From assembly GCF_001647275.1 (NCBI RefSeq), contig NZ_LRMM01000024.1, positions 1 to 64,000 of the forward strand: 64,000 nt of DNA. Reading direction: 5' to 3'. Each line of letters opens with the position of its first letter. Within the stretch, counting starts at the first letter, position 1. The DNA comes from Rufibacter ruber (GTDB lineage Bacteria > Bacteroidota > Bacteroidia > Cytophagales > Hymenobacteraceae). Made by a program: the position numbers and the translations under genes. Below the pieces are notes generated by a model. That model did no database searches, had not been told where the DNA came from, and was given only the letters and a program-made list of their open reading frames with translations. Below, one piece after another: positions 59,107 through 64,000 of the stretch.

Positions 59107-60255
59107 ATGGAAAATGCACCTTTGCGCCGACAGTTCCTCAAGCAACTGGGATTGGGTTTGGCCGCAGCAGGAATCGCTCCCCTTCAAGCAGCAGCATCTC
59201 CCTTTCTAACTTCAAACACCGCACCTATGGCAGAGAAAAAACTAGGCTGGGCCATTGTGGGCCTGGGCGAATTCGCGACCAAGCAACTCATTCCTTCCTT
59301 TCCGCTATGCAAGAAATCAAAGCTGGTGGCTCTGGTGAGCGGAGACCCCGCCAAAGCCCAGCGCATTGCCGCTGAAAACGGGGTAGATCCTAAAAACATC
59401 TACAACTACCAGAACTATGACTCGCTCAGAGACAACCCAGAGGTAGATGTGATCTACATTGTGCTGCCCAACAGCATGCACGCGGAGTACACCATTAGAG
59501 GGGCGCAAGCAGGCAAACATATCATGTGTGAGAAACCCATGGCCACCACCGTAGAAGACTGTGAGAAAATGATTGCCGCCTGCCAGAAGGCGGGCAGGAA
59601 ACTCATGATTGCCTACCGCGCCCAGTATGAACCCTACAACCTGAAAGCCATTGAACTAGCCCAAGGGGGGCAATTAGGCAAACTCAAGGTTATCACCGCT
59701 GACCACGGCCGCATCCTGGACCCCGCAAAACCGCAGGACAAGTGGCGTGCTGAGAAAAAATTGGCGGGTGGCGGCTCCCTGATGGACATTGGCATCTACA
59801 GCCTGCAGGCGGCCAGGTACATTACCGGTGAGGAGCCCGTTGAAATCTCAGCCATGCTGCACAGCACGCCCCATGACCCCAGGTTTAAAGAGGTGGAGGA
59901 AAACGTGAATTTCGTCCTGAAGTTCCCCAGCGGGGTACAGGCCAACTGTACCTCCAGCTACGGCTACTCAGATACCAAACGCTTTCAGGTCTTTGGGTCA
60001 GAGAAAGTACTTACCTTAGACCCTGCCACTGATTACTATGAACACCACCTCACCCTCAGCGGAAAAGAGGGCAAGCAGGAGATGAAAATCAAAGAAGAGA
60101 ACCAGTTTGCACTGGAAATAGACCATCTGTCTGAATGCATTCAACAGAACAAGAACCCCAAAACACCCGGCGAAGAAGGCCTGCAGGATGTCAAGCTCAT
60201 GATGGCCATCTATGAATCTGCCAGAAAAGGAAAACCGGTGGTGATCAAGAATTGA
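59107..60255 (+). CDS. Gfo/Idh/MocA-family oxidoreductase, Tat-type signal
   Basis: 382 aa. The N-terminus RRQFLKQLGLGLAAAGIAP is a twin-arginine signal, so the enzyme probably works in the periplasm with its NAD(P) bound before export. The Rossmann domain begins LGWAIVGLGEFATKQLIPS (about residue 45), and the EKPM motif CEKPMATTVEDCEKM is at about residue 140, characteristic of Gfo/Idh/MocA. It oxidises or reduces a sugar or polyol; the substrate is unknown. It ends in a strong bidirectional terminator. Confidence 0.9.
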   Translation: MENAPLRRQFLKQLGLGLAAAGIAPLQAAASPFLTSNTAPMAEKKLGWAIVGLGEFATKQLIPSFPLCKKSKLVALVSGDPAKAQRIAAENGVDPKNIYNYQNYDSLRDNPEVDVIYIVLPNSMHAEYTIRGAQAGKHIMCEKPMATTVEDCEKMIAACQKAGRKLMIAYRAQYEPYNLKAIELAQGGQLGKLKVITADHGRILDPAKPQDKWRAEKKLAGGGSLMDIGIYSLQAARYITGEEPVEISAMLHSTPHDPRFKEVEENVNFVLKFPSGVQANCTSSYGYSDTKRFQVFGSEKVLTLDPATDYYEHHLTLSGKEGKQEMKIKEENQFALEIDHLSECIQQNKNPKTPGEEGLQDVKLMMAIYESARKGKPVVIKN

Positions 60256-60278
60256 GAATTAAGAATTAGGAATGAAGC

Positions 60279-60332
60279 ATAGAAAAGGAAAGCCGCTGTT
60301 ACGAGATCGTGACAGCGGCTTTCCTTTTCTAT
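60279..60332. terminator. bidirectional terminator
   Basis: 21-bp perfect arms (ATAGAAAAGGAAAGCCGCTGT is 21 bases long, positions 60279-60299; quoted as AAAGGAAAGCCGCTGT) with a 12-nt loop, between convergent Gfo/Idh and aroA genes. Confidence 0.92.
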
Positions 60333-60377
60333 GAGGGGTTCAATTTGTTTCTGTAGAGAAATGAGGTATTAAAAGAG

Positions 60378-60424
60378 CTTCCGTTTATGGTCTATTTTTT
60401 GAATAACAACCCCAAAACACAAGA
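60378..60424. repeat. CTGTTTT palindromic element (degenerate)
   Basis: CTTCCGTTTATGGTCTATTTTTTG and AACAACCCCAAAACACAAG; arms diverged. Confidence 0.5.
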
Positions 60425-60455
60425 AACCGCCTAACTCAAGAATAATTCTTAATTC

Positions 60456-61694
60456 CTAATTCTCAATTACTTGAAACCCCGCATTCTGCATCTCCTCCCA
60501 GTACCGCGGGTACGATTTGCACACCACCTTGGGTTCTTCAATGATCACGGGTTGTTTCAGCGCCAGCGGCGCGAAAGCCATGGCCATGCGGTGGTCTTCA
60601 TAGGTGTGCACGGCAGGTACGTTTTCGGGCTGTTTTTGTAAAAACACGGCAAAAACGTCTGGCTCGGTTTCTTTCAGCTCAGCGCCAAATTTCTGTACCT
60701 CGTTCTGCAGGGCGGCAATGCGGTCGGTTTCTTTGATGCGCAGACTTTCCAGGCCGGTCATGTCAAACTCCACGCGCAAACCAGCCGCCAAGGCCACCAC
60801 CGTCTGCGCCAAATCTGGGCAAGCCGAAAAATCAATACGTGCAATTTTCTCCTGCACCGGCTGCTTGGTTAGGCGCACGCCTTCGGCGGAAAACTTGGTT
60901 TTCACGCCAAACGGGGCCATCAACGTAGGCAGCACACTGTCTCCTTGCAGGGAATTGCTTCTAAGGCCAGGCAGGAAAATATCAGCTTCCTTGGCCAGGG
61001 CCGTGATGCTGTACCAGTAACTGGCCGCGCTCCAGTCAGACTCCACCGTGAACTCCTGCGGCTGGTATTTTTGCGGTGCAACCGAAATCAAATTCCCTTC
61101 AAACGTAGCCTGCACCCCAAAGTGCGCCATCTGGGCCAACGTCATTCTAATATATGGCTCTGAACTGATTTTCCCTTCCAGGGTGAGTTCCAGCCCCTGC
61201 GGCAGCAACGGCCCAATCATCAACAGCGCCGAAATATACTGGCTGCTGATGTCTGACCGCACGGTAAGTTGGTTGGTGCCGGTGCCTTCAAAACCGTTCA
61301 TCTGCATGGGTGGGTAACCCTCCTGCCCAAGATATTCAATCTTAGCCCCCAACTTCCGCAGGGCATCTACCAGAACGCCAATGGGGCGCTGGCACATGCG
61401 GGGCGTGCCGGTGAGTTTGAGTTTCTGGCCGGTGGCGGCGTAATAGGCCGTCAAGAAACGCATAACGGTGCCCGCATCTTCGGCGCTCACTTCTTCGCCG
61501 GCAGGCGTAGAGAGCAAACGGTTCAGGAGTTGGGTATCATTGGCGTCTGACAGGTTATGGATGGGGAAATCCTGACCGGAAAGGGCCCTGATAATCAAAG
61601 CGCGGTTGGCTTCACTTTTAGAGGCGGGCAAAGTCACTTGCCCACGCAACACGCCCGTGGGGTGCGACACGCGCACAGCAGCAGCTGACATCAT
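60456..61694 (-). CDS. aroA: EPSP synthase (3-phosphoshikimate 1-carboxyvinyltransferase)
   Basis: 412-aa shikimate-pathway enzyme joining shikimate-3-phosphate and PEP. Motifs: LPASKSEANRALIIRAL (about residues 22-38), DAGTVMRFLTAYYA (about residue 77), RPIGVLVDALRKLGAKIEY, LRIKETDRIAALQNE (about residue 320) and TYEDHRMAMAFAPLAL (about residue 363). The segment VFAVFLQKQPENVPA just before TYEDHRM is encoded by a palindromic element inside the gene, where E. coli AroA has a loop of about the same length. The gene overlaps aroB by 4 bp. Confidence 0.95.
   Translation of the reverse strand: MMSAAAVRVSHPTGVLRGQVTLPASKSEANRALIIRALSGQDFPIHNLSDANDTQLLNRLLSTPAGEEVSAEDAGTVMRFLTAYYAATGQKLKLTGTPRMCQRPIGVLVDALRKLGAKIEYLGQEGYPPMQMNGFEGTGTNQLTVRSDISSQYISALLMIGPLLPQGLELTLEGKISSEPYIRMTLAQMAHFGVQATFEGNLISVAPQKYQPQEFTVESDWSAASYWYSITALAKEADIFLPGLRSNSLQGDSVLPTLMAPFGVKTKFSAEGVRLTKQPVQEKIARIDFSACPDLAQTVVALAAGLRVEFDMTGLESLRIKETDRIAALQNEVQKFGAELKETEPDVFAVFLQKQPENVPAVHTYEDHRMAMAFAPLALKQPVIIEEPKVVCKSYPRYWEEMQNAGFQVIEN
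60619..60658. repeat. CTGTTTT palindromic element inside aroA
   Basis: ACGTTTTCGGGCTGTTTTTG with TAAAAACACGGCAAAAACGT, wholly within aroA, read as VFAVFLQKQPENV in the aroA frame. Confidence 0.8.
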
Positions 61695-62728
61695 AAGGTT
61701 TGGTAATAACGCAAGGCGCTCTGCACCTCGCTCAAGGTAATGGGTTGGTCATACACGGCTTCGCCAATTCTCTGCAACAGCGTGCAGTTGATGGTGGCGC
61801 CGTCGTTCTTTTTATCATGCAGGCAGAGCTGACTAATGGCTTCCAGGTCGCCGGCCGGCAGTTTCACCTTCTCATAGATGGAGAAAATAAAAGTTTCTAT
61901 CTGCTCCAGCTCTTCTGCCATGAGCAACCCGCGCTGTACAGAAAGCCAGGCCTCGCAGACCATGCCTACGGCAATGGCCTCGCCGTGCAGCAGCTGCTGC
62001 CCCGGCTTCTCCAGGTAAAAACTCTCCACAGCGTGGCCAATGGTATGCCCAAAGTTCAGGATTTTGCGCAGGCCGCTCTCCAGCGGGTCTGCGGTCACCA
62101 CCCGTGATTTAATTTCAATAGAATGGCGAATCAAATCAGTCCAGTCTTCAGTGAACAGACCTATGTAACGCTGCTCCTGAAACTTGGCGGCGTCTAAGAT
62201 GAGCCAGTGCTTGATGATTTCGGCGTAGCCGGATTTCATCTGGCGCATATCCAGGGTCTGCAGAAAATTTGGGTTCACCAGCACCGCCAGCGGCTCCTGA
62301 AACACACCCAAATGGTTCTTGAAACCCATAAAGTCAATGCCGGTCTTGCCGCCCACGCTGGCGTCTACCTGTGAGAGTAACGTAGTAGGCACGTTCACAA
62401 ACCGGATGCCGCGCTTGTACAGGCTGGCGCAGAAGCCGCCCAAATCTGTGAGCACGCCGCCGCCCACGTTCACCAGCAAGCTCCAGCGGTCCAAGCCCTG
62501 CTCAGTGAGTTCCCGCCACACGTGCTCGCAGGTGGCCAGGGTTTTGTTCTCTTCGCCGCTTTTGATGTGCACCAGGTGGTGCGGCGGCAGGATTGGTTTC
62601 AGCAACGGGTAGCAGTGCCGGTGGGTGTTCTCATCTACCAGCACCACTATCTTTTGGAAGGCCCGGCTCTGCAACAGGTGCTCCAGTTGGGGCAAGGCCT
62701 CCGGTCCTATGAAAATTTCTTCGGTCAA
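61691..62728 (-). CDS. aroB: 3-dehydroquinate synthase
   Basis: 345-aa shikimate-pathway enzyme making 3-dehydroquinate from DAHP with NAD and zinc. SLLVNVGGGVLTDLGGFCASLYKRGI (about residue 87) and PTTLLSQVDASVGGKTGIDFMGFKNHLGVF (about residue 115) are the NAD and substrate segments; LNFGHTIGHAVES (about residue 238) carries zinc ligands. The aroB-aroA pair overlaps by 4 bp, so they form an operon. Confidence 0.96.
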   Translation of the reverse strand: MTEEIFIGPEALPQLEHLLQSRAFQKIVVLVDENTHRHCYPLLKPILPPHHLVHIKSGEENKTLATCEHVWRELTEQGLDRWSLLVNVGGGVLTDLGGFCASLYKRGIRFVNVPTTLLSQVDASVGGKTGIDFMGFKNHLGVFQEPLAVLVNPNFLQTLDMRQMKSGYAEIIKHWLILDAAKFQEQRYIGLFTEDWTDLIRHSIEIKSRVVTADPLESGLRKILNFGHTIGHAVESFYLEKPGQQLLHGEAIAVGMVCEAWLSVQRGLLMAEELEQIETFIFSIYEKVKLPAGDLEAISQLCLHDKKNDGATINCTLLQRIGEAVYDQPITLSEVQSALRYYQTL

Positions 62729-62747
62729 GGTACTCTTTTAAATTAGT

Positions 62748-62783
62748 GCGTTTGCTGTTTTCTGAAAAACAGGCCAAAAACGC
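62748..62783. repeat. CTGTTTT palindromic element (short)
   Basis: GCGTTTGCTGTTTTCTGAAA and AAACAGGCCAAAAACGC; the left outer arm is short of three bases. Confidence 0.78.
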
Positions 62784-62994
62784 AATGAAGGCTCAAAAAC
62801 GGGAATGTCTGGGGGAGTTCAAAATAAAATCTTCAGAAATTGCGGCTTTTCCCTTTTCTTCTGGCAACAGCGCTTAAAATCAGTTACAAAAATTGCAAAG
62901 AACAACTTCGGCCAGGGGCCGAAGGAAAGGGTAAGCTCTTCTTTACGCCTTTTTCCTGAAATGAACCGGAAACAACTAACAGCCGTTTTTACGT

Positions 62995-63002
62995 TATCTT
63001 TG
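62995..63002 (+). promoter_or_regulatory. -7 box of the proline dehydrogenase gene
   Basis: TATCTTTG matches TAnnTTTG; predicted start near 63009, immediately before the first copy of the direct repeat. No TTTG is seen at the expected -33 distance. Confidence 0.55.
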
Positions 63003-63012
63003 TGGCGCTTTA

Positions 63013-63043
63013 CTAACCAGCGAGAACCCATTCAATATGAACC
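63013..63043 (+). repeat. 31-bp direct repeat, copy 1
   Basis: Identical to 63080-63110 and includes an ATG (63037) that opens only a 7-codon ORF. The second copy contains the real or internal start of the proline dehydrogenase. Confidence 0.9.
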
Positions 63044-63076
63044 AAGATCGCCCATATTAAGCGACAACTTTACATC

Positions 63077-64000
63077 ATGCTAACCAGCGAGAACCCATTC
63101 AATATGAACCCTGTCCCGAACGTCTCTTTTGAAGACACCGCCATCGCCTTCGCTGATAAATCTGACGCGGAATTATATAAAACCTACCTCCTGTTTGCCG
63201 CCATGAACAACAACTCCCTGGTGAAAATGGGCGGTGGCCTGATGAAGAAGGCTCTGAGCTGGAACCTGCCGGTCAAGTTTCTCATCAAGAAAAGCATCTT
63301 TGAGCAGTTCTGCGGCGGCGAGACCATACAGGAGTGCAAGCCTACCATTCAGAAGCTGGGGGCCTCGGGCATTGGCACTATCCTGGACTACTCGGTAGAG
63401 GGCGAGAGCAACGAGGAAAGCTTTGACCATACCGTGCAGGAAATCATCTCCACCGTTGAGATGGCCGCCAACTCCACCCACATTCCGTTCAGTGTGTTTA
63501 AAGTGACGGGGGTCGCTGACCCGGCATTGCTGGCCAAAGCGCAAACTGACCAAGAACTGACCCCCACTGAGAAAGCCGCCTACGGCAGGGCGCGCGCGCG
63601 GGTAAAGGCCATCTGCCAGCGGGCGTATGAGCGGGGTGTGCGCGTGTTCATTGACGCCGAGGAAAGCTGGCTGCAGGAAACCATTGACCAGCTCTGCTAT
63701 GAGATGATGGAACTCTACAACCAGGAGCGCCCCATTGTCTACAACACTTACCAGCTCTACCGCCATGACCGGCTAGACGTGATCAAACGTGACTACGAGA
63801 ACGCGGTGAAGCGAGGCTATTACCTGGGCGGCAAACTGGTGCGGGGCGCCTACATGGAGAAAGAGGCGCGGGTGGCGCAGGAGAAAGGCTACCGCAACCC
63901 CATCAACCCCAGCAAACAAGCCACAGATGACTTATATAATGAGGCGCTGAAATTCTGCCTGGAGCACATTGACCGCATTGCCATCTGCGCCGGTACCCAC
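63077..64000 (+). CDS. proline dehydrogenase (partial, runs off the window)
   Basis: The first 308 codons (from ATG 63077, or 63104 in the same frame: MNPVPNVSFEDTAIAF) of a PutA-type proline dehydrogenase, an FAD enzyme oxidising proline to pyrroline-5-carboxylate. Recognisable segments: ASGIGTILDYSVEGE (about residue 95), GVRVFIDAEESWLQETID (about residue 180), YNTYQLYRHDRLDVI and GYYLGGKLVRGAYMEKEARVAQEKGY (about residue 250), which holds the substrate-binding Arg region. Stops are absent to the window end. The gene continues beyond 64000. Confidence 0.9.
   Translation, partial: MLTSENPFNMNPVPNVSFEDTAIAFADKSDAELYKTYLLFAAMNNNSLVKMGGGLMKKALSWNLPVKFLIKKSIFEQFCGGETIQECKPTIQKLGASGIGTILDYSVEGESNEESFDHTVQEIISTVEMAANSTHIPFSVFKVTGVADPALLAKAQTDQELTPTEKAAYGRARARVKAICQRAYERGVRVFIDAEESWLQETIDQLCYEMMELYNQERPIVYNTYQLYRHDRLDVIKRDYENAVKRGYYLGGKLVRGAYMEKEARVAQEKGYRNPINPSKQATDDLYNEALKFCLEHIDRIAICAGTH
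63080..63110 (+). repeat. 31-bp direct repeat, copy 2
   Basis: Second copy, 67 bp after the first. It overlaps the start codons of the proline dehydrogenase. Confidence 0.9.

Larger units (their letters stand above)
62729..63076. other. 348-bp divergent region between aroB and the proline dehydrogenase gene
   Basis: Contains a CTGTTTT element, the promoter of the proline dehydrogenase and the first copy of a 31-bp direct repeat. Confidence 0.7.

Overview
The window looks like chromosomal DNA of a member of the Bacteroidota, order Cytophagales, most likely family Hymenobacteraceae (Rufibacter/Nibribacter-like). The evidence is a TonB-dependent receptor with a carboxypeptidase-regulatory-like plug extension, DUF4142 lipoproteins, a Sec/lipoprotein-type (clade II) nitrous oxide reductase, an ACR3-type arsenite pump, Bacteroidota -7 boxes (TAnnTTTG) in front of several genes, and few strong Shine-Dalgarno sites. 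The genus is an inference from overall protein character; no rRNA is present.

Layout. 0-1.3 kb: acyl-CoA thioesterase and TetR regulator, each with the same palindromic operator over its start. 1.5-4.7 kb: a TonB receptor preceded by a 29-codon leader ORF ending in four Cys codons that overlap a terminator-like hairpin, and a tRNA-Cys-like gene further upstream. 5-7.3 kb: chromate efflux (ChrA) with a ChrB-AraC fusion. 7.5-16.7 kb: FAD oxidoreductase, a 604-aa protein of unknown function, QueD-like pterin synthase, a GlcD-GlcF type dehydrogenase and an orphan TcmP-like protein. 16.9-35.7 kb: a nitrosative-stress and N2O-respiration island. It holds an NsrR-like Rrf2 regulator, a DUF59 Fe-S protein, two heme-copper-oxidase-like membrane proteins, a DUF1858-DUF2249 protein, a hemerythrin, the Fe-S repair protein Ric, a B12-dependent ribonucleotide reductase broken by two 1-nt frameshifts, nosYFDL, nosZ, cytochrome c, and a divergent pair of probable metal-handling envelope proteins. 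36-40 kb: a MarR-GNAT fusion and an arsenic operon (arsR, DUF6428, metallophosphoesterase, acr3). 40.2-49.7 kb: tRNA-Ser(TGA) and housekeeping or envelope genes (YihY, thioesterase, MltG, Sua5/YciO, acyltransferase, LLM oxidoreductase, WbqC). 49.7-64 kb: ClpC, acyl-CoA carboxylase beta, M42 peptidase, GNAT, a frameshifted BtuF-like protein, two DUF4142 lipoproteins, Gfo/Idh/MocA oxidoreductase, aroB-aroA and a partial proline dehydrogenase.

The most unusual features are these. (1) A very abundant palindromic element, about 35 copies in 64 kb, has arms built as CTGTTTT-NGGC-CTGTTTT (an 11-bp internal period). It mostly sits just after stop codons, and two clear copies (plus one doubtful) lie inside protein-coding genes, read in the same frame so that they add a related peptide (consensus VFxxFLxKxPxN). 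(2) The Cys-run leader peptide in front of the TonB receptor has the architecture of translation-coupled attenuation. (3) The divergent nos control region carries an FNR-like palindrome at about -42 of one candidate promoter. Several other short hairpin families are also dispersed between genes.

Three single-base deletions (two in nrdJ, one in the btuF-like gene) are either real decay of B12-linked functions or residual sequencing errors; the sequence alone cannot decide.
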